From the NCBI GenBank assembly GCA_029204225.1, contig CM055102.1, forward strand, positions 62,973,772 to 63,037,771: a stretch of 64,000 nucleotides of DNA. Reading direction: 5' to 3'. The translations under genes and the position numbers were made by a program. Below the pieces are notes generated by a model. It made no database searches. It was not told the origin of the DNA and worked only from the letters and a program-made list of their open reading frames with translations. Shown here piece by piece: positions 47,341 to 57,860 of this stretch. How positions within the stretch are numbered: position 1 is the stretch's first letter; every line of letters begins with the position of its first letter. This DNA comes from Diphasiastrum complanatum. Its lineage: Eukaryota; Streptophyta; Lycopodiopsida; Lycopodiales; Lycopodiaceae.

Positions 47341-47832
47341 GTGAACATCAAGTAAATGCTTCTTGGGAGGCTCAAACCTGGGACCAAATAAACTTTGGAT
47401 GCCAAGCTAACCAGCTGAGCCAACCCGGTTGGGTTAACATCAAGTAAATGGAAAGATCATTATTGAAATAAAATTGGATGAATCTGAAATCATCAAGGGT
47501 CAGAAGTTGGAACGAGTGAGTGTCACTTTGATGAACAAAATTTCAGATACAAATGATCGAACGTTTAGTGTTCAATCGGAAAATCACATATGGTGGTTGG
47601 CGGCATTCCAGGTATACATTTAAATTTTTATTTAGAATATCTTTATTAACAATTCATACCTTGCCAGTTTTTATTGACATGTCATGCATTACTTGTTTCT
47701 CTACAGGTTTTGAAAAAGGATCATAAAATACTTTTAAGGAGAGCTCTGATCATTCATATTCCATCCCATATCGGTTCAATGTGCGAGAATAGCACCTCTG
47801 GTTTTCACATGTTGTATATGCGTGTCGATTAG
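47341..47832 (+). pseudogene. Two exon-like ORFs of an unidentified gene, first one hit by the tRNA-like insert
   Basis: After an AACTAG acceptor (47335-47340) a frame begins Gly-Glu-His-Gln-Val-Asn. The tRNA-like insert follows, and the frame resumes as GKIIIEIKLDESEIIKGQKL, ending NHIWWLAAFQ at a GTATAC donor (47612). The next acceptor (CTACAG, to 47706) opens VLKKDHKILLRRALIIHIPS, which stops at 47832. The exons join in phase. The insertion adds 92 bp including the duplicated target and so shifts the frame. I do not recognise the protein. Confidence 0.45.
47359..47435 (-). mobile_element. 77-bp tRNA-like insertion (SINE head or tRNA retrocopy) with 15-bp target duplication
   Basis: AACATCAAGTAAATG occurs at 47344-47358 and again at 47436-47450, flanking exactly 77 bp. 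On the minus strand the insert contains TGGCTCAGCTGGTTAGC, a good RNA polymerase III A box, and GGTTTGAGCC, a B box one base from consensus, 40 bp later. Length and box spacing are those of a tRNA, but the T-arm would not pair well. Long perfect duplications are typical of LINE-driven retroposition. Confidence 0.8.
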
Positions 47833-48150
47833 CTATCGGATGAAATACTGGCTATCGAATCAGCGCGTCTTTGGAGAAGACAATGATTTTTCACTTGGAC
47901 TGCGCACGTCGAATCGCTATTGTAGGAAAAAGAAATTTTGAATTTTTTTTCATATTATTGGAGGGTATTTTGCATGATCAAAGCTTGATTTGATAGACTC
48001 TTCATACTGTCCAAAGCTAAGGAGAATCTATCGCGTCAAGCTTTGATCATTCATATTATCTTCCAATATCGGTTCAGCGCGTGAGAATAGCCTCTCTGAT
48101 TTTCACATGCAGTATATGCGCGTCGATTTACTATTGGGTGAAATAATGGC
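47738..48150 (+). repeat. Direct duplication, ~285-bp spacing
   Basis: 47738-47860 and 48022-48150 share TTGATCATTCATATT-like, CCAATATCGGTTCA-like, GAGAATAGC and TTTTCACATG and ATATGCG blocks. The first copy includes the end of the exon described above, so the gene's 3' end is partly duplicated. Confidence 0.75.
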
Positions 48151-48540
48151 CGTTGGAATTTTTTGAAATTATAATGATTGGATATAAAAAATGTCAGATA
48201 TTTATAGCTTAACCTTGTCAATTTCAGCAATAAATTGTAGATGTGACTATACTTTTGTGGCTTTAATTGTAGATGTGACCATACTTTAGTTGAAATTAAT
48301 TATGGTTTATTCGATATCGACTAATCATTTTGATGATAGATGGATATTTAGTTTGATTTGATTGACAAGCCTCGGAGGAATCATCATCATAATCCAAGCC
48401 TCAGACATCCAACCCACCACGTTTGCAATCATTTCATATTTTCTCTATATATACTGATGGACGACGCTGAAATTCTTTTGCATAGAGTTCTTATAGTTCT
48501 CTACATCCATGCGATATTGATTCCGCGTGCTCTTTTTTTC

Positions 48541-48900
48541 AGGTACTGTTGTTGCGAGCCATGCCAAGAGGGTGACCATTATGCCCAAGGATTTCAACAT
48601 TGTGTTCAGGTTTCGGGACACATATGACAAATTTGCAGAATACTTTAGACATGCTCCTTCCTCTCCTCCAAAACAAGATTTAGGAAGGAGAAAACGAAAG
48701 CAATCTCAACCATCCCGGCTTGTTATTCGTATACAGAGTGGGGGTGTTTCAAAGAAGAGGAGGTCTCTTGACCCTCCAAAAAAAACAAGGGATTTTTCCA
48801 TGCCTTCTCCTCTGGATGAAAATCTTTCTTCTAGGCATTCTCCTCCCAATTCTCCTCCTAAGTCTTCTTATTCTCCTCCCAAAACTCCATCTTTACCTTC
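48541..48900 (+). pseudogene. Exon encoding a histone H3-like stretch fused to a Ser/Pro-rich tail (left half)
   Basis: After a CTCTTTTTTTCAG acceptor the frame reads TVVASHAKRVTIMPKDFNIV. HAKRVTIMPKD is identical to the last helix region of canonical histone H3, where it is normally followed by IQLARRIRGERA; here it is followed by FNIVFRFRDTYDKF. The rest is basic (GRRKRKQ, SKKRR) and then SPP/SPPK-rich. The N-terminal histone fold is not found upstream. The exon is interrupted at 48900 by a copia insertion and resumes in the same frame at 55237. It could be a chimeric gene, an H3 or CENH3 relative, or a captured fragment. Confidence 0.55.
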
Positions 48901-49555
48901 TGTGAAAAATACAGATCCTAAGTGGATCTAAACTCCAAGATCATTGGCTTGAATGCTTGCACTCCAAACTACATAAGCTAGGAATTGGCAACACATTCTA
49001 TGCTACCTAGAATGCAAAGAACTTGATCAAAAAGCATTTATCACAAATGGAAACTTCCATAAACATCAAGTGCGGCCCAAAATAGCATTATACAGTCCAT
49101 AATACATCAGCCTACCACTTTTGGAAAGCACCTAAGATCATACACAATAGCTTGAAGACAATACACACAACAATGCTCTCAATGGAGGAAGAAACAATGA
49201 CAATGATCTATTGATCTCAATGAAGCATACAAAAGGTTTCTCCAACCTGTTCTCCACGACTTCCCTACTATTTATGGATGAGGAAGATGACTCTCTCTCC
49301 TCTCTCTAGAAGGTACTTGACCCTAGATATTCCCTATATAGGAAAAATAGCTAAAAATGGCTTATATGACCAAAATACATCAAAATGGTCTCATTTTGAA
49401 GGGTATGAAGTTTGACACTTCATCATACTGAAAAAATACAGTAAATAAAAACATTGTGGCCTGGTTCACACGTGCAAAACTCCAGAACCAAAACTATTTA
49501 CAATTTTAGCCAATTTAGGCCTCAAACTAGCTAGAAAATGTTGACAATTTTCACA
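48901..49555 (-). repeat. 3' LTR of the copia element
   Basis: 655 bp. Carries a CCTATATAGGG TATA-like site (complement, near 49338). The pol stop codon TGA is formed by the first bases of the LTR. Confidence 0.97.
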
Positions 49556-50750
49556 CTCCCTCTTCAACATTGGATGCTAGTTTCAACATAGTCTTTGAGC
49601 ACATTCCAAGATTAGATCTATGCATTAAATATAGGTCCTTTCCCAATGGTTTGGTGAAGATATCAGCCACACACTCCTTTGAAGAGACATGTTGAAGCTC
49701 CACCTCTTTGGCAATGACTTGATCTCTCACAAAATGGTGAGCAATCTCAATGTGCTTGCTCCTTGCATGAAAAACAGGATTGCTTGCCAAGCTTTGGGCT
49801 GAAAGGTTATCACAAAGTATGATTGGAGTCTTCTTTGGTTCCAGCAAGTGAAGATCCAATAACATCCTCTTGATCCAAAGAATCTCCTTGGTGCATGTTG
49901 TTAATGCCTTGTACTCGGCTTCGGTGGAAGATAGAGAGATAGTTGGTTGCTTCTTTGATAGCCATGAGACCACTCCATCTCCAAGATAGATTGCAAAGGC
50001 ACTTGTTGACTTCCTATCCATTTGATCACCTGCAAAATCTGAATCTGAAAATCCACAAAGGTTAGGTGTAGTACCTCCATACAAGATGCCAAAATCTCTA
50101 GATCCCGAGATGTATCTAAGTACTCTCTTTCCTAGTTTCCAATGAGCCTCACTAGGATCTTGCATAAATTGACTTAGTTTACCAACCACAAAGCTTAGAT
50201 CAGGTCTTGTGATGGTTAACCATATAAGAGATCCTATTAGCTTTCTATAGAGAGTAATGTCCTTGAAGGATCTTTCATTACTTCTTGTAGTTAGCTTTAC
50301 ATTTGATTCCATAGGAGTAGAAACAACTTTACAATCTTCCATATGAAACCTTTTTAGAATAGAGTTAACATACTTTTCTTGACATATGAATGTAGATTTA
50401 GAAGTTCTAATAATCTCTATTCCTAAGATATAATGAAGTTTACCAAGATCTTGAATTTCAAACTCTCTTTTGAGTGCCATCTTGATTTCATCTATATCTA
50501 GATTGTTACCACCACTTAAGATAATGTCATCAACATAGATCAAAAGTAAAGTGATATCATTTTCATTCAATCTAAAGTAGAGAGAATGATCATACTCACT
50601 CATAACAAAGTTTTGAGAAAGTAAGAAGGAATTGAGCTTAGCATACCAACTCCTTGGTGCTTGCTTTAGCCCATACAAACTCTTTTGGAGATAGCACACA
50701 TGATTAGGCTCATCATGTGAAACATAGCCCTCGGGTTGCTCCATGTAAAT
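49551..50750 (-). pseudogene. Copia RT C-terminal part and RNase H
   Basis: The frame starts in IYMEQPEGYV of the reverse transcriptase and contains LYGLKQAPRSWY, LLLIYVDDIILSG (intact YVDD catalytic pair) and the RNase H segments GFSDSDFAGDQMDRKSTSAF, ISLSSTEAEYKAL and ADIFTKPL. It ends GVx with the stop inside the 3' LTR. It is in a different frame from the preceding gag-integrase ORF. Confidence 0.95.
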
Positions 50751-53404
50751 ATCATCTTTGCCACGGGTGCAAAGGTCTCATCATAGTCAATACCATATTC
50801 TTGAGCATACCCCTTTGCCACCAACCTTGCCTTGTACTTGTTGATTGATCCATCTTGATTTGTCTTGATCTTGAAGATCCACTTACAACCAATTGCCTTC
50901 TTGTCCTTTGGAAGCTTTACCAACCTCCATGTGTTGCTTTTGATGAGTGCTTGATGCTCATGATCCATGGCTTGGATCCATTCCTTCTTTTGAATTGCTT
51001 CACCTACACAAGTTGGTTCATCAAAAGAGGTAAGAAAAGCAAAGTTAGAGTTGTCCACCACTTGCTTTCCTTTTTCATCATAGGTTAGCCTTGATGGCTT
51101 AGCCCTTTGCCTTTGAGTCTTCCTTGAAGTTTGCTTTGGAGTGGCATCTCCATCTTCATCCAAGACATCTTGCACATCATGATGATTAGTAGGCACATCA
51201 ACATCAACATCAACAACATTGGAAACATTCTCTTCATGAAAGATGACATCCCTACTTATGACAACTTTCTTTGTAGAAGGAATGTACACTTTGTAAGCCT
51301 TGCTTACTTCACTATAGCCAACAAACACACCCTTCTTTGATGAAGGATCTTCTTTAGTTCTATCATCAAGTGTGATATTGACAAAACATGTACATCCAAA
51401 GATCCTACAATGCTTGACACTCGGCCTTCTACCATAAAGAACCTCATGAGGAGTTTTACCATCCAAGGAAGCACTTGTCCATCTATTACATAGATAGTTA
51501 GCACATGCTAAAGCTTCCCCCCAAAAAGACTTAGCAAGATTAGCATGTAGTCTCATTGCCTTGGCACATTCACAAAGGGTTCTATTCTTCCTCTCGGCCA
51601 CTCCATTTTGTTGTGGAGTCCTAGGACTAGACATCTCCCTCTTAATCCCATGTGCTATACAAAAGTCTTTGAACCTATTTGAGGTGTATTCCCCTCCATT
51701 ATCAGATCTTAAGCATTTGATCTTTGTATTGAATTGGTTTTCCATTTCATTCTTGAACTTGACAAATGCAGCAAACACTTCATCCTTACTTTTAAGAAGA
51801 TAGATCCAAGTATACCTACTAAAGTCATCAATGAAAGTTGCATACATCTTTGCCCCACCATTGCTAGTTGTACTAGAAGAATGAATATCAGAATGCACAA
51901 GTTGAAAAGCTTCTTTAGATCTAGAAGTAGATCTAGAATAAGCAAGTCTATGAGATTTGGACAAGGCACAATGTTCACAAACACTATTGTTTGCAACAAG
52001 ACTTTTAGGGAGACCAAGAACAAGCTCTTTCTTTGCCATTACCTCCAAAGATTTGAAGTTGGGATGGCCCAACCTCTTGTGCCAAACTTCTTGGTTTGTC
52101 AATTGCTCCCTAGCCATACATCCTTCATGATTAGAGATCACACATGCATCAAGCTTGAAAAGTTTACCATGCCTCCTACCTTGAGCAATCAAGGATCCAC
52201 ATTTACTTATCAAACATGCATCTCCAATGAACTCCACATCAAGTCCTTTGTCAATCATTTGACTTACACTAAGCAAATTCTTAGTGATTGAAGGAATGTA
52301 CAAAACATTTTCAAGATTTGCTTTCCTATTTGTTGAAAGGGAAATAGGAATAGTGCCTATGCCTTTGATGTCACATTGACCATCATTTGCAGTGTAGATG
52401 ATGTTACCTTCTCCCTCATAAGACAATAAGGATGTAAAGTATTCCTTATGTCTTGTCATGTGAGATGAGGCTCCACTATCAATCCACCAAGGATCATTAT
52501 CATCTATGTTGGCTAACAAACTTGAAGTCATAACAAGTGATTCACATGTGTTATGTTCTTCCTCATCTATTGTAAGATTTCCTTGCCTCTCTCCTTGCTC
52601 TCTTTTCTTCTTATAACATTCATTTGCAAAATGACCTTTTATCCCACAATAAAAGCACTTGAACTTTGACTTATTGTTCTTAGTAGAAGAGGAAGAGGAA
52701 GAGTGATCATCATGATCAAAGTTACCACCTTTGGACCATTTCCCTTTGCCTTTACCTTTGCCCTTGAATTTTCCTTTTGTGAAGAAAGCCTCTTCACCTC
52801 CACCTTGCAAGGATGCACCATCAAGCTTTGATTGCAACCTATGTTCTTCAGCCAATAAGATTTCTTGCAAGTCAACCACACTTGGCAAGACTCTTTGAAT
52901 GGCAAAACTTTGCACAAGGTTAGCATGTTCATTTAGCAAACCATTCAACATAACTTGGACTATTTCACCATCTTTTATGTTCTCATCAATGCATGCTAAA
53001 TCATCACTTAGGGACTTAACTCTCAAGATAAATGCATGAGCACTTTCACCCTCTCTTTGCCTACTAGAAAATATTTGTCTCCTTAGGGTCAATACCCTAG
53101 ATGTGGACTTTGATTCAAAGAGCTTCTTTAAGGCATTCCATGCCTCACTTGCACTTTGACACTTTCCAACTTCCTTGAGAAGTTCATTTGTAACATTCAT
53201 TTTAATGATATGAAGAGCCCTTTTGGCCTTCTTATCAAACCTTTGTTGCTCTTGAAGTGTGAGAGGTCTCTCTTCAATTTTTGCAACTATGTCCATGAGT
53301 TCATTCAACTCAAGTAAGGACTCCATCCTCACTTTCCAAGTAGAGTAGTTTGATGAACTCAACCTTTCACTAGACTCTAGCATGATCCCACCATTGGAAG
53401 CCAT
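50750..53404 (-). CDS. Copia gag, protease, integrase and RT N-terminus
   Basis: One long frame from ATG 53404. UBN2-type gag (residues 1-200), zinc knuckle CFYCGIKGHFANEC (250-263, nucleotides 52657-52616), protease WWIDSGASSHMT (active Asp near 309), pre-integrase H-H-C-C with WHKRLGHPNF and CEHCALSKSH, integrase core with LVHSDIH, LRSDNGGEY and AERKNRT (the D, D, E residues), then RT N-terminus with WIFKIKTNQDGSINKYKARL and DETFAPVAKM. Directly after this, near 50753, the frame runs into unrelated residues. By comparison with the element at 61.3 kb about 34 codons are missing, including the first catalytic Asp of RT. Confidence 0.95.
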
Positions 53405-54564
53405 GATTCTAATGTTTCTTCAACTTTTAGGTTTTGTCCTAAAGCACTTAGCACTCACTTTTCTCTCAACAAATGATAGATAAAGAGATCTATGAAGATT
53501 TAGGACCCTAAAACACTTCTATCTTGAACCTAGATGGTTTCCAAGCATAGAAAGGAAGATTGAAACACATGCAACACTTTGCACACACTAAGAATGGATT
53601 ACAAAATCAAACCAACCTGAACACACTCTTGCTTAAGCTCTCAAACTTTCCAGCAAGTGACCAAATCAAGTTATGGTGTGAAGAGTTACTTGCATTCTTA
53701 GAAAATACCCAAAACTAGGATGCCAAGATTACCTAGTAATGAACAAACTTGATCAACATATGATCAACACACTAAGATATTGATTCAACCTGTAAAACCA
53801 CATGTAAACCACACTTCTAAAAGTTTATAAACTCCAGCAAGTGATAAATACAAGATTTAGAGGTGAATGAATGAGCACACTTAGTGAATCACAAGACTAG
53901 CTTCACTATCTTGTCAAATCTTGGTGTTTAGATGTAGATCTAAGATCACTTCACATGAGAATGTTCCTCAACCTGTTAAGAACCTGAAAACACACTTGCA
54001 TAATGGTTAACACCTTCTAGCAAATGCTCCAATCAAATTACATAAGGAGAGTTACTTACATGCTCAACAAAGTACACCAAAATTTATGCCAAAATTGATG
54101 ACAATCTTTACAATATGCTCTTCACAATGGAGCTTACAATATGTTCACCCAAAAAAGGGGATCTTTCATCCAAATGGGAGCTTTGCTCAGCCTTTAGGAG
54201 AATTACAACTCACTCAAAAGAGCATTTGTCATCCACTTAAGGAGAAGTTTCATCCACTTAAGGAGAGTGTTCATCCAAGAATGGAGATTGTCAACAATAG
54301 GATTGAAAAGAACATTGTTAGTATTGAATATGCACAAGCCTCACAATCACAAATGATTAGGTGTTATGATCTGATCCAAAATAGTTTCTTTTCAGTCTCT
54401 GGTCTTCAATAGACCTGAAATATGCTTTTGATCCACAAGTTCAACTCACAAAACAAAGGTTAGTAAGATTTGATCAACAAAGCAATGCAAAATCATGCTA
54501 GAACTTGATCAAACATCCAAATATCACCAAAAATGGAATACTTACTGTAAATAGAAGCCAACCA
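53405..54564 (-). other. Long copia leader (1.16 kb)
   Basis: Untranslated region between PBS and gag. It contains short direct repeats, such as CATCCACTTAAGGAGA twice near 54231. A 108-codon frame on the opposite strand at 54086-54412 spans these repeats and is probably not coding. Confidence 0.7.
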
Positions 54565-54576
54565 GCTCTGATACCA
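54565..54576 (-). promoter_or_regulatory. Primer binding site, initiator-Met tRNA
   Basis: GCTCTGATACCA on the plus strand, a perfect TGGTATCAGAGC on the minus strand, with no spacer to the LTR. Confidence 0.95.
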
Positions 54577-55231
54577 TGTGAAAAATACAGATCCTAAGTG
54601 GATCTAAACTCCAAGATCATTGGCTTGAATGCTTGCACTCCAAACTACATAAGCTAGGAATTGGCAACACATTCTATGCTACCTAGAATGCAAAGAACTT
54701 GATCAAAAAGCATTTATCACAAATGGAAACTTCCATAAACATCAAGTGCGGCCCAAAATAGCATTATACAGTCCATAATACATCAGCCTACCACTTTTGG
54801 AAAGCACCTAAGATCATACACAATAGCTTGAAGACAATACACACAACAATGCTCTCAATGGAGGAAGAAACAATGACAATGATCTATTGATCTCAATGAA
54901 GCATACAAAAGGTTTCTCCAACCTGTTCTCCACGACTTCCCTACTATTTATGGATGAGGAAGATGACTCTCTCTCCTCTCTCTAGAAGGTACTTGACCCT
55001 AGATATTCCCTATATAGGAAAAATAGCTAAAAATGGCTTATATGACCAAAATACATCAAAATGGTCTCATTTTGAAGGGTATGAAGTTTGACACTTCATC
55101 ATACTGAAAAAATACAGTAAATAAAAACATTGTGGCCTGGTTCACACGTGCAAAACTCCAGAACCAAAACTATTTACAATTTTAGCCAATTTAGGCCTCA
55201 AACTAGCTAGAAAATGTTGACAATTTTCACA
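54577..55231 (-). repeat. 5' LTR of the copia element
   Basis: 655 bp, visually identical to 48901-49555. Followed by the right target duplication CCTTC. Confidence 0.97.
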
Positions 55232-55236
55232 CCTTC

Positions 55237-55582
55237 TCCTTCTAAATCTTCATCTCCTTATAAATCTCCTCCTCCTGTTCTAGAAAATGATTTAGATGAT
55301 TTTGTTAATGTAAAGGTAGAATCAATTTTGAATGACAATTCTTTTTCTGGTTTATCTGTATTACTTCTGTCACCCCTTGCACTTGCCTTTGTAAATACTC
55401 CTCAGTATGTACAGTATGACCAATTGTTAAACACGTATCTTAAAGTTTTAAGTCCTCGATACAGTTTTAGGATGCCGGAGACCAATGCTGGTCTCCCCCT
55501 TTCTAATTTAGAAACAGGTGAATTAGAAAGTAGGGATAAAATGCTAGGTGACAATGTAGGAAGTGGGACCATTCAGTACTAG
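55237..55582 (+). pseudogene. Right half of the interrupted Ser/Pro-rich exon
   Basis: Counting one copy of CCTTC, the frame continues from 48900 without a shift: SPSKSSSPYKSPPP, then a mixed acidic/hydrophobic segment (ENDLDDFVNVKVESIL) and a TAG at 55580. The shared SPxK character on both sides of the insertion confirms they were one ORF. No further domain is recognised. Confidence 0.6.
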
Positions 55583-55740
55583 ATGAAGTTTTTTCAGACC
55601 CTATTGTTTATAGATGTAGCATTGTTTCTCCTTCAATTCATGGCTATATTTGATTTCCCTGATTTCAAAAGTATGCACAATGATATGCTCCAATACGTCG
55701 GACTAGGGACTCCAATTCTTGTGTTGCCATACATAACAAA
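55583..55740 (+). pseudogene. Exon-like hydrophobic ORF with strong splice donor
   Basis: ATG at 55583 opens MKFFQTLLFIDVALFLLQFM, a likely membrane segment, and runs to PYIT before an ACAAA|GTAAGTGT donor at 55741. The ATG immediately follows the stop of the previous ORF. Whether it is the same gene (retained intron) or a new one is unclear. Confidence 0.35.
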
Positions 55741-55836
55741 GTAAGTGTCTTTTTTTTCGAATTTTATTATATTGAGTTTTTCATATGAATTTTGATTTCA
55801 CATTGATTCTCATAAATGTATTGTTTTCTGATTGCA

Positions 55837-56489
55837 TGTGAAAAACTCAGATCCAAAAGATGCTAAAGTTTCATAAAGATCTTGGCCATGGAAGTTATGC
55901 ACATCTAGATTGAAAAAATGATAGAAATTGTGATGTTAAACATACTAAACATCAACTAAACATCAAAATCTGATCATAAGCTTCCACAAACAGAAACTTG
56001 CTGTCCCTGTCCGTACTTCAGAGCCTACAACCTGCATTTCACACGTGTGAAGCCATAGCAACAAAGAAATCACAATTCTAGTGGCTAGAATGCAAGATAT
56101 GAACAAAAAAGTGAGAGAGAAGAAGATGGACCTTCAAAGAGCATAACATTCATTCAATAGAATGAAAATGAGATGTGTACATACTCGTGGAGATGGCTAT
56201 TTATAGCAGCCATAGTGCCTCTTGGCCACTTGTCTTATGATAGGCTAAAATTGGGGTCCAATAGGATTCACCCATATACCTAGAAATTTGGTCAAATAGG
56301 AATGCACCAAATTATGAGCCAATAGAAGAGCTCCACACTCGACCTCCTCTAATTAATGTGACCTCAAAAGTAGTGTACACATACTTTGGGCCTCTACATA
56401 CATGTATGAACCTATCTCTAACTTTTATTTGGCCATAGGCCTACAAAATCTCAAGTTAGGAAAATACTACTAGTTGACAATTTTTCACA
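55837..56489 (-). mobile_element. Solo copia LTR, 653 bp, TSD TTGCA
   Basis: TGTGAAAAACTCAGATCC at the left and GACAATTTTTCACA at the right parallel the 655-bp LTRs of the neighbouring element, in the same orientation, while the interior is diverged. TTGCA duplicates flank it (55832-55836 and 56490-56494). No internal region remains, which fits LTR-LTR recombination. Confidence 0.92.
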
Positions 56490-56495
56490 TTGCAG

Positions 56496-56590
56496 TGATC
56501 ATTGGCATTGCATACGGTATATTAACCACAGCTGACAGAATCAACCTGCCGGGAGGACTGCATAATCCAAATTTTCTAGTAACGCCTTAA
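56496..56590 (+). pseudogene. Exon-like ORF after the solo LTR
   Basis: Follows the TTGCAG acceptor restored by the target duplication. The best open frame reads VIIGIAYGILTTADRINLPG and stops at TAA 56588. This frame is not the one expected from phase 2 of the upstream exon at 55740, so either another donor is used or the gene has decayed. The hydrophobic start would suit a second membrane segment. Confidence 0.35.
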
Positions 56591-56750
56591 AAATTAGATA
56601 TGTCCCAGTGAATAAAATACACAAATATTTATGGTGTTTTAATAGTCTAAAATGAGTTTCATGAAAATAACTTGTTGAATACATTTGAAGCTAGTTCCGA
56701 TAATCCACAAATTTTGAAAACATTGAAATTAATTTTTATATTGTTTCCTT

Positions 56751-56942
56751 TTACAATTCAAATTCTAAGGAATTCTCACTAGCTCCTCTCAACTCAGTGC
56801 TCGAAATATTATCAAGATTTTCCTTTTCAGCTGAAGAAGTTGATGACCCATCATCCTCATTAGAGTCTATCATTGAATTCTCATCTGAGTCAGCATCCAA
56901 TAAGTTAAGAAAACAGTTTAAAAAAAACCCCGACCGGATCAA
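56751..56942 (-). other. Acidic Ser-rich ORF, possible terminal exon
   Basis: Encodes LDADSDENSMIDSNEDDGSS and ends SLEFEL. The composition is that of an unstructured acidic protein tail, and a pyrimidine tract with a CTCAG acceptor lies inside its start. No partner exon was found; could be chance. 56943-57240 holds nothing recognisable. Confidence 0.25.
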
Positions 56943-57249
56943 TCACCACAGTACAACATCAAGTGCAATAAGACAAGACAACAGAATTGCTCTCCACACA
57001 CTATATATTCAACTGATAAGCAAGTACAAAGATAAAGTTGCTTAAAAGCACTCAAAGGAATCATAAAAGAAAGACGACCCAATAATTCTAGAACTGAGCA
57101 CACATGGTGTCGTCGAAATAAGAAAGCACTGTATAAATCGATCATTGCTATTTTAACTCTCTCCCTCAATGAACAACATCTCTCTTTATTTTAAAGTTTA
57201 CTCTATTCATGGAACATACCTCCATGATAGTATTAAAAGTAAAGGCTTT

Positions 57250-57860
57250 TTAGATAACCAGATCTAAGCCAAGTTTGGCTCTAAAAGTCTCAAACTTTTC
57301 TATACTTAAAGCTTTCGTAAATATATCAGCAACTTGTAACAACGTAGAATAGTGTACAATACATATATCTTCATATTGTAGCTTTTCACACACAAAGTAA
57401 TATTTTACCTCAATATGTTTTGTCCTCGTGTGAAAGACATGATTCTTAGCCAATTAAATTCCACTTTGGCTGTCACAGAAAATAGCAGTAGGATTTACCT
57501 ACTTTATGCCAATCTCACATAACAACTTACGTAGCCAAACAACTTCCTGGGTAGCAGAACTTAACGCTCTATATTTGGCTTCTATAGAAGAAAGAGAAAT
57601 GGTATCTTTCTTCTTGCTGGACCATGAAAAACAACTGCTACCAAAATTGAAGGCATAACCTGTTGTTGACTTTCTATCATCTACATTCCTGCCCAATCAG
57701 CATCAACATAACCCTGCAACTTAGGTAAAACACTGTCTTTCATAGGTTAGGCCAAGGTTAGTATCGATTCCATTTCCTCTTCCATTGCCCTTTGCCACTC
57801 TTTGTGATTTTGCTTCATCAAAGGTTGATGGCTCTTGACACTTCAAAATGTCACTCATTA
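57250..57860 (-). pseudogene. Copia RT N-terminus and RNase H fragments
   Basis: A piece near 57850-57770 encodes EPSTFDEAKSQ and a shifted EWQRAMEEEMESIL, the start of the copia RT region. After a large deletion the RNase H part follows: MGRNVDDRKSTTGYAFNFGS, ISLSSIEAKYRALSSATQEV (57696-57499) and FHTRTKHIEVKYYFV, LLQVADIFTKAL (57453-57250). Most of RT, including the catalytic motifs, is gone. Confidence 0.85.

Larger units (their letters stand above)
48901..55231 (-). mobile_element. Near-complete Ty1/copia retrotransposon, 6331 bp, TSD CCTTC
   Basis: Two LTRs of 655 bp each (48901-49555, 54577-55231) that I could not distinguish by eye, TGTG...CACA ends, and a 5-bp target duplication CCTTC (48896-48900 and 55232-55236). 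PBS TGGTATCAGAGC on the minus strand (54565-54576) touches the 5' LTR. PPT GAAGAGGGAG (49556-49565) touches the 3' LTR. Gag-pol lies between, on the minus strand. Identical LTRs imply very recent insertion. The pol frame is nevertheless damaged in RT. Confidence 0.97.

Noticed and set aside
47359-47435. A functional tRNA gene
   Set aside because: The A and B boxes are present, but the T-arm would not pair, and the perfect 15-bp flanking duplication marks it as a retroposed insert.
51734-52291. 185-codon plus-strand frame inside the copia element
   Set aside because: It is the antisense of the integrase region. The minus-strand frame carries all catalytic motifs.
54086-54412. 108-codon plus-strand frame with HPLKE-type repeats in the copia leader
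   Set aside because: It derives from short direct repeats in the untranslated leader and is antisense to the element.
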